Positions 18,516 through 26,636 of a stretch of 63,464 bases of DNA are shown one piece after another. Position 1 is the first letter of the stretch, and each line of letters opens with the position of its first letter. A model generated the notes under the pieces. That model saw only the letters and a program-made list of their open reading frames with translations. It had not been told where the DNA came from and made no database searches. Origin of the DNA: Clostridiales bacterium (GTDB lineage: Bacteria; Bacillota; Clostridia; Saccharofermentanales; Saccharofermentanaceae); contig JAFRRJ010000002.1 of assembly GCA_017428155.1 (NCBI GenBank), positions 1 through 63,464 on the forward strand, given 5' to 3'. The translations under genes and the position numbers were made by a program.

Positions 18516-19670
18516 GTGAAGAAAGCATTAGTAGTCGGCGGAAGCAACGGAATGGGGCTCGCAGTGACATCAACGCTTATTGGACGCGGATATCAGGTAA
18601 TTGTTCTGGACCGTAACGAAGGTGATCTTGATAAGCTAAATGAAGGTTCTTACACATATACGTATTGTGATCTTCTTGATTTCAACGAGGAACTGTTCAA
18701 TGATCTGTCATTAGATAAAGACATTGAAGTCTTATTCATATCCGCAGGTGTAGGCCGCATAGCTGACTTCAAGGCTCATCATATAGCTGAGATCGACAAG
18801 ATGTTTACGATCGATACAACATCTGCTCTTAAGATCCTAAGGATATTTTACGACCGCATCATGGCCAGGGATACATTCTATACAGGTGTTATGGGTTCTA
18901 TCAGCGGCTGGATGAGTTCTCCTGCAGCATCAGTATATGCCGGAGCTAAGGCCGGTCTTGTAAGGACAATAGAATCGATCAATATCGAGCTTGAGTCGGA
19001 AGGCACAGCGAACAGGATCCTTGATGTATCTCCGGCATCTTTCAAGGGCTCGAAGTTTAACGGCGGCGTCAACGACCTCACGGCTACAACACCTCTTGCG
19101 GAAGAGATAATAGAGCACCTGATGAATCAGGATACACTCTTTATTCCTCAGTACGAAGAGACTTTCAAAGGCGTTCTCGAGAGATACCATAACGATCCTC
19201 ATGAATACGGCCTTCACAGCTATCAGTACAAGAAGGATTCAGGCCGTATGGACAACGGCAAGAAGGTCATTATCGGCTATCTTGCAGGCACGTTTGATCT
19301 TTTCCATGTAGGTCATTTAAATATCCTCAGAAGAGCAAAGCAGCATTGTGATTATCTCATCGTCGGTGTTCACGATTCAGGAGCCTGGAAGGGCAAGGAG
19401 ACCTTTATCCCTCTTGATGAGCGTAAAGCTATAGTTGCTTCCTGCAAGTATGTAGATAAGGTCGTTGATTCATGCAGGGAAGACAGCGATGCCTGGGATC
19501 TCTACCATTACGACAGACTCTTTGTAGGTTCAGATTACAAGGGTACGGAGAGATTTAACCGTTATGAGGAATACTTCAAGGATAAAGATGTGGAAATAGT
19601 TTATTTCCCTTATACACAGGGTACCAGCAGTACCCGGATCAGAGATGCGATAATCTCTAAGACTAAGTAA
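18516..19670 (+). CDS. Fused short-chain dehydrogenase and TagD-like cytidylyltransferase
   Basis: Two domains in 384 residues. Residues 1 to about 230 are a short-chain dehydrogenase: VGGSNGMGLAV at the nucleotide-binding loop, FISAGVG, GSISGW and the YAGAKAG active-site Tyr/Lys. Residues about 250-384 are a TagD-like cytidylyltransferase: LAGTFDLFHVGHLNILRRAK, DERKAIVASC and the GTSSTRIRD end motif. The likely role is to reduce a keto-sugar or triose phosphate and then form a CDP-polyol; the substrate is unknown. GTG 18516, nine bases after GGAG, is chosen over TTG 18501. It resembles the logic, but not the architecture, of bifunctional CDP-ribitol synthases. Confidence 0.82.
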   Translation: MKKALVVGGSNGMGLAVTSTLIGRGYQVIVLDRNEGDLDKLNEGSYTYTYCDLLDFNEELFNDLSLDKDIEVLFISAGVGRIADFKAHHIAEIDKMFTIDTTSALKILRIFYDRIMARDTFYTGVMGSISGWMSSPAASVYAGAKAGLVRTIESINIELESEGTANRILDVSPASFKGSKFNGGVNDLTATTPLAEEIIEHLMNQDTLFIPQYEETFKGVLERYHNDPHEYGLHSYQYKKDSGRMDNGKKVIIGYLAGTFDLFHVGHLNILRRAKQHCDYLIVGVHDSGAWKGKETFIPLDERKAIVASCKYVDKVVDSCREDSDAWDLYHYDRLFVGSDYKGTERFNRYEEYFKDKDVEIVYFPYTQGTSSTRIRDAIISKTK

Positions 19671-19698
19671 AATACATTATCTCGGGATTTTATAACAA

Positions 19699-20550
19699 AT
19701 GGCTAAGGGCAGCGGAATAGTTACAGGTGAAGATCTAAAGCGTTTGCAGAATATACAGCTCGAACTCATGAGCGAGTTCGACCGTGTCTGCAGAAAGCAT
19801 AACATCAAGTACACGATCACTTGCGGTACATTGTTAGGTGCCATCAGGCACAAAGGCTTCATACCGTGGGATAACGATGCCGATATCTCGATGCTCAGAG
19901 AAGACTATGAGCACTTCAAGAAAGTCGCTAATGAATTAGATCCGGATATCTGTTTCTTCCAGGATCACGATACCGATCCCGGTTACCTCTGGGGGTACGG
20001 AAAGATAAGAAAGACCGGAACCACTTTTGTAAGAGAAGGCCAGTCCCACATTCACTGCAAGACCGGTGTCTATATCGACATAATGCCTGCAGACGACATC
20101 CCGAAGTCCGCTATAGGTCAGGAGCTCAATAACTTCAAATGGACGATCTTAAGAAAGATCCTCTGGTCCAGAGTAGCTGTTGCTAACAGCACCCAGTTAA
20201 GATGGAAGCTTATCTCCAAGATCCCTGTATCTGTTGTATATAAAGCTCTTGATAAGGCAGCCAAAAAGAGCAGCAACTCAAGTGACAGGCCTGTCAGAGT
20301 TCTTACACTTCCGTCAGGCGGCAAGGAGAGAAGCAAGCTCTATCATGCCGGCAAGAATGATGTATCACTGCGCTACGGTGTTCCCAAAGCATGGCATCTG
20401 GAGCTTTCTGAATATCAGTTCGAAGACCGGAAGTTCTTCGGCACCAAGGATTACGACGGATATCTTACATCTAGATACGGCGATTACATGCAGCTCCCGC
20501 CCGAAGACAAGCGCGTTCCCAAAGATCCTGCTGAGGAGTGGGAATTCTGA
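19699..20550 (+). CDS. LicD family phosphotransferase (copy 1)
   Basis: LicD proteins transfer phosphocholine or related phospho- or phosphono-alcohols from CDP/CMP donors to glycans. The 283-residue protein has CRKHNIKYTITCGTLLGAIR and then HKGFIPWDNDADISM, where other family members have DDD; GYGKIRKTGT and HCKTGVYIDIMP follow, and the end is LPPEDKR. It is close to the second LicD at 32807. Being the last gene before the phosphonate operons, it is a good candidate for transfer of CMP-aminoethylphosphonate to the cluster 1 glycan. Its ribosome site is weak. Confidence 0.87.
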   Translation: MAKGSGIVTGEDLKRLQNIQLELMSEFDRVCRKHNIKYTITCGTLLGAIRHKGFIPWDNDADISMLREDYEHFKKVANELDPDICFFQDHDTDPGYLWGYGKIRKTGTTFVREGQSHIHCKTGVYIDIMPADDIPKSAIGQELNNFKWTILRKILWSRVAVANSTQLRWKLISKIPVSVVYKALDKAAKKSSNSSDRPVRVLTLPSGGKERSKLYHAGKNDVSLRYGVPKAWHLELSEYQFEDRKFFGTKDYDGYLTSRYGDYMQLPPEDKRVPKDPAEEWEF

Positions 20551-20637
20551 GTCGGGGAGAGTTATTTACCCGACCTCTGTGGTATGTTGTTATGTGCTTT
20601 TGCGGGACTTTGCTGCCAGGGGGGCTTGATGTCCGTG

Positions 20638-20671
20638 ATTGGACACGTTTTGTAACACAAACGTATCCGAT
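20638..20671. other. Imperfect inverted repeat (13-position stem)
   Basis: ATTGGACACGTTT pairs with AAACGTATCCGAT with one G-U pair and one C-A mismatch, around an 8-nt loop. No T-tract follows on either strand, so it is not a typical intrinsic terminator. It could stabilise the 3' end of the licD transcript or bind a protein. Confidence 0.5.
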
Positions 20672-20746
20672 TATAGAACCGGTGAATTTGGTTTGTCTGC
20701 CTGGACATTATCTTTGCTTTCATACCTCGAAAAAAGTATATATCAA

Positions 20747-20780
20747 AAAAGAGTTGCCTTCCCGTGAAGACAACCCTTTT
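20747..20780. terminator. Bidirectional intrinsic terminator between licD and the PEP mutase gene
   Basis: AAAAGAGTTGCCTTC (20747-20761) pairs with GAAGACAACCCTTTT (20766-20780) with two mismatches around CCGT. A-rich and T-rich flanks on both sides give U-tracts for transcripts from either direction, fitting the convergent licD (plus) and PEP mutase (minus) genes. Confidence 0.8.
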
Positions 20781-20800
20781 AAACTAATTGCAGTAATATT

Positions 20801-22096
20801 TTACAGCTCGTCGATCAGCGTGATGATCTCTTTTATAGACATGAGGCTGTCGTCGACTTCCATGGCTCTGTGGTGCTTGAGGATGTCTTCAGCAGTCTTC
20901 TTCATGGCAGGGAAGGCAGCTCTTGTAAGCTGGTTTGCGTAGATTACGATGTTGACACCGTGATCTGCAAGTTCTTCCTCTGTGATGGAGTTGAAGCTTG
21001 AAGGTACGACAACGATAGGTGTTGTCGAATCCTCGGCACGGAACTTGTCACAGAATTCGATTATCTCGGCAGGATCCTTCTTGCGGCTGTGGATCATGAT
21101 ACCGTCTGCGCCTGCATCAACGAATGCTCTGGCACGTGCAAGTGCATCTTCCATACCTTTCTCGAGGATGAGGCTCTCAATACGGGCAATGATCATGAAA
21201 TCTTCTGTAAGCTGGGCTTCCTTGCCGGCTCTGATCTTCTCGCAGAATTCCTCGATCGTAGCCTGTGTCTGCTGAACTTCGGTTCCGAAGAGAGAATTCT
21301 TCTTTAAGCCTTTCTTGTCTTCGATGATAACAGCGGATACACCCATTCTCTCAAGTGAACGGACAGTGTAGACGAAGTGCTCTGTAAGTCCGCCGGTGTC
21401 ACCGTCGAAGATAATCGGTTTTGTTGTTACTTCAGTGATGTCGTCAATTGTTCTGAAACGGCTTGTCATGTCGACAAGCTCGATGTCGGGCTTGCCCTTG
21501 GCTGTGGAGTCGCAAAGAGAGCTGATCCACATAGCGTCGAACTGGTCGAGCTTACCGTCGACTTCGACTACGGTCTTCTCAACGATAAGACCTGTAAGCC
21601 CGCTGTGAGCTTCCATAGCCTTTACGATAGGAGTCATCTTGATGAGATCTCTTAATCTCTTTCGTCTGTATTCAGGCATAGCAAGCTTGGCTCTTAATAC
21701 GAGATCGATCTTCTTTACTTTGTCGCTGTAGGTGTAGGGAACATCGATGATCTCACCGCCGTAGGCACTGACGAGTTCGTCAACGTGCTTTCTGATAGCG
21801 CTCTCGGGACCTTCTTTCCAGTTGTCACCGTGGATTACGTAGTCAGGCTTTATGAGCGTGATAACGTCATCGTAGAGCATATCGTCCTGGATTACGACTT
21901 CATCAACGCCGTCAAGGGATCTGTAGAGCTTAAGTCTGTTCTCCTGGGATACGGTAGGGAAACGGTTGTATCTTATGAGAGCCTTGTCTGAAAGACAGCC
22001 GACAACTACGCGGCCGTATTTACGGGCATTGGCAATAATATTCAGGTGACCTTCGTGGATAACGTCGGTGCAAAAACATGTATATGCAGTCTTCAC
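20801..22096 (-). CDS. Phosphoenolpyruvate mutase with N-terminal cytidylyltransferase domain (copy 1)
   Basis: PEP mutase makes phosphonopyruvate, the entry to nearly all natural C-P compounds. In this 431-residue protein residues 1 to about 130 are a cytidylyltransferase-like domain (HEGH at 14-17, HGDNW near 90). Residues about 145-431 are the PEP mutase barrel, with the diagnostic EDKKGLKKNS at 259-268, plus FDGDTGGLTEHF and ARIESLI. Start is GTG 22096, eight bases after AAGGAGG. It is the last gene of a three-gene minus-strand operon (wHTH-PntC, PhnW, this gene). The EDKxxxxxNS motif separates it from isocitrate lyase relatives. Confidence 0.93.
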   Translation of the reverse strand: MKTAYTCFCTDVIHEGHLNIIANARKYGRVVVGCLSDKALIRYNRFPTVSQENRLKLYRSLDGVDEVVIQDDMLYDDVITLIKPDYVIHGDNWKEGPESAIRKHVDELVSAYGGEIIDVPYTYSDKVKKIDLVLRAKLAMPEYRRKRLRDLIKMTPIVKAMEAHSGLTGLIVEKTVVEVDGKLDQFDAMWISSLCDSTAKGKPDIELVDMTSRFRTIDDITEVTTKPIIFDGDTGGLTEHFVYTVRSLERMGVSAVIIEDKKGLKKNSLFGTEVQQTQATIEEFCEKIRAGKEAQLTEDFMIIARIESLILEKGMEDALARARAFVDAGADGIMIHSRKKDPAEIIEFCDKFRAEDSTTPIVVVPSSFNSITEEELADHGVNIVIYANQLTRAAFPAMKKTAEDILKHHRAMEVDDSLMSIKEIITLIDEL

Positions 22097-22108
22097 TTTG
22101 TATCCTCC

Positions 22109-23242
22109 TTAATCCTTGTAGATAACAGGAATCTGAACGCCTGTTTCTTTAAGGGCCTGCTCGAAAACGCCGAAGAAATCTTCAATGTCTTTCTTGTCGA
22201 TTGCTCCGAGAGCGCAGAGTCTGAATGTCTTGGTGGATGCGATCTTACCGGGATAGATAGTAAAGCCCCTGTCGTAGCAGTAGTCGTGAACCTTCTCGAA
22301 GCTGAAGTTTGGATCGTCCGGGTAGATAACGGAAGCTACAAGTCCGGATCTCCATTCAGGCTTGATTACCTGCTTGAAGCCGAGTCTGTCAAGGCCGTCA
22401 CAGATAGCGTTAAATACTCTTGTGTGTCTTGCCCATTTAGCTTCTTCGCCTTCAGCCTTGTATTCCTTAATAGCCTGAAGAGTAGCGTAGATCGTCTGTA
22501 CCGGGGGAGTGAAGTGCATCTCGCCGGTCTTCTCAAAGCAGTCGTACTGTAAGAAGAGGTTGCAGTAGTAGCTTCTTCTGGGGAAGTCTTTGGACTTCTC
22601 GATAATTGCTCTGTTGCCTACAACGAATGAGAGACCGGTCATGGACATAAGACCCTTCTGGGCAGATGCCATACAGAAGTCGATGTTATCCTTCTCGATA
22701 TCGATAGGGATCATGGCATATGAACTTGTTGTATCAACCGTAAAGATAGCGCCATACTTGTGAGCAAGAGCACCGATCTCGCGGATAGGGTTAAGAATAC
22801 CTGTGCCGGTCTCGTTATGTGTAGTGTGAATAAGTCCGATATCGGGATTGGCCTTAAGTGTTTCTTCGATCTTATCGAGGTCGGGAAGCTGGTCTACGGG
22901 GAACTTCAGGTCGATGTGGGGAAGACCGTAGCCTTCGCAGATCTCGACAGCTCTTGAAGAATAAGCACCGTTATTTACTACCAGAACCTTCTTATCCTTA
23001 TCAAGAAGTGAATTGATACAAACGTCGATATTGAGCGTACCTGAACCGCAGAAGATTACTGACGTGTATTTCTGAAGGTCGCCGTGTACGACTTTTACCA
23101 GGTCTTCACGAAGTCCCTTCATAAGACCTGCGAATTCTTTTTCTCTCGGGCAGATGTCAGGTACGACCTGAGCATATTTTACTGTGTCGGTCGTTGTTGA
23201 CGGACCGGGGTTGAGAAGTACGTTTCTTTTTACTGGTTCCAT
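22109..23242 (-). CDS. phnW: 2-aminoethylphosphonate--pyruvate transaminase
   Basis: In the biosynthetic direction it transaminates phosphonoacetaldehyde to 2-aminoethylphosphonate. The 377-residue PLP enzyme starts with LLNPGPSTTTDTVKYAQ, typical of PhnW, and has TTHNETGTGI, a VDTTSSYAM segment and the PLP lysine in SAQKGLM near residue 196. ATG 23242 is eight bases after GGAGG; an ATG at 23257 precedes that site and is rejected. Placed between PntC and PEP mutase, it defines this operon as an aminoethylphosphonate branch. Confidence 0.93.
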   Translation of the reverse strand: MEPVKRNVLLNPGPSTTTDTVKYAQVVPDICPREKEFAGLMKGLREDLVKVVHGDLQKYTSVIFCGSGTLNIDVCINSLLDKDKKVLVVNNGAYSSRAVEICEGYGLPHIDLKFPVDQLPDLDKIEETLKANPDIGLIHTTHNETGTGILNPIREIGALAHKYGAIFTVDTTSSYAMIPIDIEKDNIDFCMASAQKGLMSMTGLSFVVGNRAIIEKSKDFPRRSYYCNLFLQYDCFEKTGEMHFTPPVQTIYATLQAIKEYKAEGEEAKWARHTRVFNAICDGLDRLGFKQVIKPEWRSGLVASVIYPDDPNFSFEKVHDYCYDRGFTIYPGKIASTKTFRLCALGAIDKKDIEDFFGVFEQALKETGVQIPVIYKD

Positions 23243-23256
23243 TTTATTATCCTCCA

Positions 23257-24150
23257 TTAGACATCGTAAGATTTATCTATCTGCTTGAGTTCCCTGAAAG
23301 TATCGATCTCTACGATATCTTCTTCGTGGCACTCCATAACTTCAACTGCGTAGTTTTCTTTCTTATAGACGAGCGGAACCTGTTCCCAGTATCGTTCCTT
23401 GCCGCCCGGTGTGTTATATACTTCGGCAATGTCTTTTGCGAGCTTCTTGCCGTCTTCCTCATTCCAGTAGGAGATGCCGACCATCTGCCAGCAATCCTCG
23501 CCGCCGACCTTTTCTTCCTTGATGATGCCGTCCTTTACGGTGAAGCACCAGTCGTCAGTCCAGTCCTTCTTAATAGCCAGGAAGTCGGATGTGTAGTGAT
23601 ATTTCTTAATTATCTTGGGATTTGAGAGCAGGAGATCTGCCTCGAAAACATATGAATTGGACAGAAGGTTCCTTGCCAGAAGAGCACTTGAGATATTATT
23701 TGCCTCGTTATATACGGGATTCTCAAAGAACTTGATCATTGGGTACTTATAAAGCAGCTGATCGAACTGCTCGGCAAGATAGCCTCTTGTTACATATATC
23801 TCCTCGATGCCGGCTTCGAGAACAGCGTCCAGAAGAGTATCGATTATCCTCTTTCCCTGAACACGGACGAGAGGCTTTGGAGTATTAAGAGTGATAGGAA
23901 CCATGCGTGAACCGAAGCCTGCAGCAATGAATACTGCCCTTTTTGCCCTGTAAGGTTCAAGCGCATTTATGCCTTTTTTTGTGATCTTTCCGTCTTTGAT
24001 CAGGCCGTTCTCGGCGAGCTCGTTAACGACTTTGTTTACAGTTCCAAGAGAGAATCCGGTTATTGATTCGAGTTCTCTTTGAGTCTTGGCTGCTGTTTTA
24101 TCTTCGACCATGGCCGATAAGATATCGAACTGTTTTCTGCTTAATTTCAT
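23257..24150 (-). CDS. pntC: Winged-helix / LicC-like CTP:2-aminoethylphosphonate cytidylyltransferase (PntC type)
   Basis: Residues 1 to about 65 form a small winged helix (TQRELESITGFSLGTVNKVV as recognition region). Residues about 70-297 are a LicC-like nucleotidyltransferase with AAGFGSRM at 76-83, TPKPLVRV, and NEANNISSALLA. In known CMP-aminoethylphosphonate clusters this enzyme, next to PhnW and PEP mutase, activates AEP with CTP. ATG 24150 follows AAAGGAG and is preferred to an upstream in-frame ATG at 24219 that lies over the promoter. The wHTH may control its own operon. Specificity for AEP over phosphocholine is from context. Confidence 0.86.
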   Translation of the reverse strand: MKLSRKQFDILSAMVEDKTAAKTQRELESITGFSLGTVNKVVNELAENGLIKDGKITKKGINALEPYRAKRAVFIAAGFGSRMVPITLNTPKPLVRVQGKRIIDTLLDAVLEAGIEEIYVTRGYLAEQFDQLLYKYPMIKFFENPVYNEANNISSALLARNLLSNSYVFEADLLLSNPKIIKKYHYTSDFLAIKKDWTDDWCFTVKDGIIKEEKVGGEDCWQMVGISYWNEEDGKKLAKDIAEVYNTPGGKERYWEQVPLVYKKENYAVEVMECHEEDIVEIDTFRELKQIDKSYDV

Positions 24151-24210
24151 GCGTTTCTCCTTTATCCTGTTCAAAATCTTACAAAACCAAACAAGAAAAT
24201 GAACAAGTGG

Positions 24211-24239
24211 ATAGTACACCTGTAAAATATTATTGTCAA
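24211..24239 (-). promoter_or_regulatory. Sigma-70 type promoter of the AEP operon
   Basis: On the minus strand TTGACA (24239-24234) is followed after exactly 17 bases by TACTAT (24216-24211). This is a near-consensus pair about 60 bases upstream of the pntC ATG. A direct repeat CTTGTT-CATTTT-CTTGTT lies between the promoter and the gene and could be an operator. Confidence 0.75.
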
Positions 24240-24294
24240 TCAGGTTTTGGCAAATACAGCAGATAGTTATTTAAATAAGTCACATAACCTCTTG

Positions 24295-24303
24295 TGTTAT
24301 AAT
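24295..24303 (+). promoter_or_regulatory. Extended -10 promoter for the 24342 gene
   Basis: TGTTATAAT gives a TGn-extended -10 box ending 38 bases before the GTG start. The -35 region at the expected place is poor, as is usual for extended -10 promoters. It is divergent from the AEP operon promoter 60 bases away, so the two could be co-regulated. Confidence 0.55.
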
Positions 24304-24341
24304 CTCAACGTGAAATTTTAAGTACGGACGGCGGATTATTT

Positions 24342-25442
24342 GTGAAAGCACTTATTTTGAATTCAGGCCTGGGCCACAGGATGGGTGTTCTTGCTTCGGA
24401 ACACCCCAAGTGCATGACGGAGATCTCCGCTTCTGAGACGATTCTTTCGAGGCAGCTTAAGCTTTTATCCGAACTCGGGATAAATGACGTTGTCATTACC
24501 ACAGGGTATTTTGATTCCGTACTTGTCAATTACTGCAGATCTTTGGATCTTCCTGTTCATATCAATTTTGTGAACAATCCCCGTTATGCCGATACTAACT
24601 ATATCTACAGTATCTATTGCGCAAGGGAATACCTGGATGACGATATAGTGCTTATGCACGGAGATCTTGTGTTCGAATATTCTGTTCTGGAAGATATCGT
24701 AAACAACCCGGTTAGTGCCATGAAGGTCTCTTCGACTCTGCCTTTGCCTCAGAAAGACTTCAAGGCGGTTATTAAGGACGGTATGGTAATGAAGGTAGGC
24801 GTCGACTTCTTTAATGAATGTATGGAAGCCCAGCCTCTTTATAAGCTTAACCGTGATGACTGGAAGATCTGGCTCGATAAGATCTCGGAGTTCTGTGAGA
24901 GCGGTAACTCTAAGGTCTATGCAGAGAATGCCCTGAATGAATTGAACGGTGCCTGCAATATCAAAGCTTTTGATGTGAAGAACAGGCTCTGCGCCGAGAT
25001 AGACACGCCGGAGGATCTGGCTTCTGTGTCTGCGAGACTCTATGAGATCGAGAACAGGACGGTCTATATGTGCTTCTCGACAGACATAATTCACAGCGGA
25101 CATATAGCGATCATTAAAAAGGCTTCCCACCTGGGTAAAGTGATAGTGGGAGTTTTATCTGATGAGGCTGTCGCTTCGTACAGAAGAACACCGGTACTTC
25201 CGGTGGAGGAACGCAAGATCTTGTTCAGCAATATTGTCGGAATCTATAAGGTTGTTGAGCAGAAGACGCTGTCTTATAAAGAGAATCTTGAGCGCTTTAA
25301 GCCTGACTTCGTCGTTCACGGTGATGACTGGCAGGAAGGCATCCAGAAGCCGATAAGGGAAGAAGTCTGCAGGATAGTGGCATCTTATGGCGGCCAGCTT
25401 GTTGAATTCCCGTATTCAAAGGATAAGATGTACGGTCTTTAA
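24342..25442 (+). CDS. Two-domain nucleotidyltransferase: LicC-like plus HxGH cytidylyltransferase
   Basis: A 366-residue protein with two different nucleotidyltransferase folds. Residues 1 to about 230 are LicC-like (LNSGLGHRMG, HPKCMTEI, NPRYADTNYIYSIY, HGDLVFE). Residues about 237-366 match the small cytidylyltransferase domain fused to the PEP mutases (CFSTDIIHSGH, VVHGDDWQEG, YGGQLVEFPY). Next to an Fe-alcohol dehydrogenase and a second PEP mutase, it could activate a hydroxyalkylphosphonate with CTP. The glycine loop GLGHRMG departs from the usual GxGSRM. Start is GTG 24342 with a weak ribosome site. Confidence 0.82.
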   Translation: MKALILNSGLGHRMGVLASEHPKCMTEISASETILSRQLKLLSELGINDVVITTGYFDSVLVNYCRSLDLPVHINFVNNPRYADTNYIYSIYCAREYLDDDIVLMHGDLVFEYSVLEDIVNNPVSAMKVSSTLPLPQKDFKAVIKDGMVMKVGVDFFNECMEAQPLYKLNRDDWKIWLDKISEFCESGNSKVYAENALNELNGACNIKAFDVKNRLCAEIDTPEDLASVSARLYEIENRTVYMCFSTDIIHSGHIAIIKKASHLGKVIVGVLSDEAVASYRRTPVLPVEERKILFSNIVGIYKVVEQKTLSYKENLERFKPDFVVHGDDWQEGIQKPIREEVCRIVASYGGQLVEFPYSKDKMYGL

Positions 25443-25443
25443 T

Positions 25444-26562
25444 ATGGCTCAGAAGATTATCACCGCAAAAGACGGCTATAAGGAACTTGATTACTGGCTT
25501 AACAGGAATTCTGTAAAGAATCTCCTTCTGGTCTGTGACAGGTCCATTGAGTTTCATAAGGAACTTAATAATCATCTTGCGAAGGTCAGAGACAGCGGGA
25601 TAAATATCGTCAGATTCTCAGGTTTTGTTCCGAATCCGCAATACGAATCAGTCGTTGCAGGCGTTGATGTGTTTATAAACAGCGGCTGCGACAGTATCTT
25701 TGCTGTCGGCGGCGGATCAGCAATAGATGTCGCCAAGTGCATTAAGCTATACAGTAATATGGACAGGAGCAGGAGCTACCTGACGCAGGAGATTGTTCCC
25801 AACGATATTCCTTTTATCGTTATGCCGACTACCGCTGGCTCCGGTTCCGAAGCTACAAGATATGCAGTCATTTATCTAGGGGACGAGAAACAGTCCATAA
25901 CAAGCGAATCCATAATCCCGGGGACGGTAATCCTCGATCACAACTGCCTTAAGACTCTGCCTCCTTATCAGAAGAAATCCACCATGATGGACGCTTTATC
26001 ACATGCCGTGGAGTCATTCTGGTCCGTTAACAGCAATGAGGAGAGCAAGGAATACGCAAGGCTTGCGATATCAGGCGTTCTGTCCAATATGGACGGATAT
26101 CTTGCCAATACCGATGAAGGCAACCACGGAATGCTGCTGGCAGCCCATAAGGCAAGTCAGGCAATAAATATCACGCAGACTACGGCAGGTCATGCCATGT
26201 GCTACAAGATCACAAGCCACTTAGGCCTTGCACACGGACATGCTGCAATACTCTGCAACAGGGTCCTTTATCCCTGGATGGTTCAGAATACTGATAAATG
26301 CATCGATGCCAGGGGAGAAGCATATCTCAAGGACACTTTGAACGAACTTGCCTCGATGTTCGGATATAAGGATGTTTTGGAAGGCTCTTATTGTCTCGAG
26401 AATATTTTCTCTAAGCTTGACCTTGAGATACCTCAGGTCTCTGATAAAGAGATAGATGTTTTAAAGAACAGCGTAAATCCCGTAAGACTTAAGAACCACC
26501 CCGTAAAACTGGACGTTGATACAATTGAGATACTTTACCGCAGGATTCTTACGACAGATTAG
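25444..26562 (+). CDS. Iron-containing alcohol dehydrogenase, phosphonoacetaldehyde reductase type
   Basis: A 372-residue group III alcohol dehydrogenase. It has GGGSAIDVAKC near residue 89, MPTTAGSGSEAT, and the metal ligands Asp183 and His187 (DALSH) with His250 and His264. In PEP-mutase clusters such enzymes (PhpC-like) reduce phosphonoacetaldehyde to 2-hydroxyethylphosphonate. It starts one base after the preceding stop, so it is probably translated by coupling, and a second PEP mutase follows. The substrate is inferred; butanol or glycerol dehydrogenase activity cannot be excluded by motifs alone. Confidence 0.82.
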   Translation: MAQKIITAKDGYKELDYWLNRNSVKNLLLVCDRSIEFHKELNNHLAKVRDSGINIVRFSGFVPNPQYESVVAGVDVFINSGCDSIFAVGGGSAIDVAKCIKLYSNMDRSRSYLTQEIVPNDIPFIVMPTTAGSGSEATRYAVIYLGDEKQSITSESIIPGTVILDHNCLKTLPPYQKKSTMMDALSHAVESFWSVNSNEESKEYARLAISGVLSNMDGYLANTDEGNHGMLLAAHKASQAINITQTTAGHAMCYKITSHLGLAHGHAAILCNRVLYPWMVQNTDKCIDARGEAYLKDTLNELASMFGYKDVLEGSYCLENIFSKLDLEIPQVSDKEIDVLKNSVNPVRLKNHPVKLDVDTIEILYRRILTTD

Positions 26563-26573
26563 ACGTATTTTGT

Positions 26574-26602
26574 TTGGCGAATTCGTTTATATATATTATA
26601 AT
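26574..26602 (+). promoter_or_regulatory. Promoter of the second PEP mutase gene
   Basis: TTGGCG (26574-26579), 17 bases, TATAAT (26597-26602), located 34 bases before the ATG at 26637. A strong GGAGG follows. The downstream run from PEP mutase to licD can therefore be expressed independently of the two genes before it. Confidence 0.65.
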
Positions 26603-26636
26603 AATAGTTCGAAATTGAATTTGGAGGATCGTTTAA

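Larger units (their letters stand above)
20551..20800. other. Intergenic region between convergent genes
   Basis: No gene is supported. It contains several hairpins: GTCGGG/CCCGAC (20551-20574) directly after the licD stop, TGTCC/GGACA (20630-20645), a longer imperfect stem at 20638-20671, and a bidirectional terminator at 20747-20780. The second and third hairpins share bases 20641-20645 and cannot form together. Confidence 0.6.

Noticed and set aside
18516..19670. Bcs1/TarJ-type CDP-ribitol synthase
   Set aside because: Those use an IspD-like cytidylyltransferase and another domain order or dehydrogenase class; only the general logic is shared.
24151..24219. Longer N terminus (23 codons) for the PntC protein
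   Set aside because: It would cover the consensus promoter, and ATG 24150 has the correct AGGAG spacing.
24465..25130. 221-codon minus-strand frame
   Set aside because: Antisense to the two-domain nucleotidyltransferase; the long open frame follows from codon bias in the real gene.
25444..26562. Phosphonoacetaldehyde hydrolase or other phosphonate breakdown gene
   Set aside because: No PhnX/HAD or C-P lyase genes are seen; PhnW lies with PEP mutase and a cytidylyltransferase, so the direction is synthesis.
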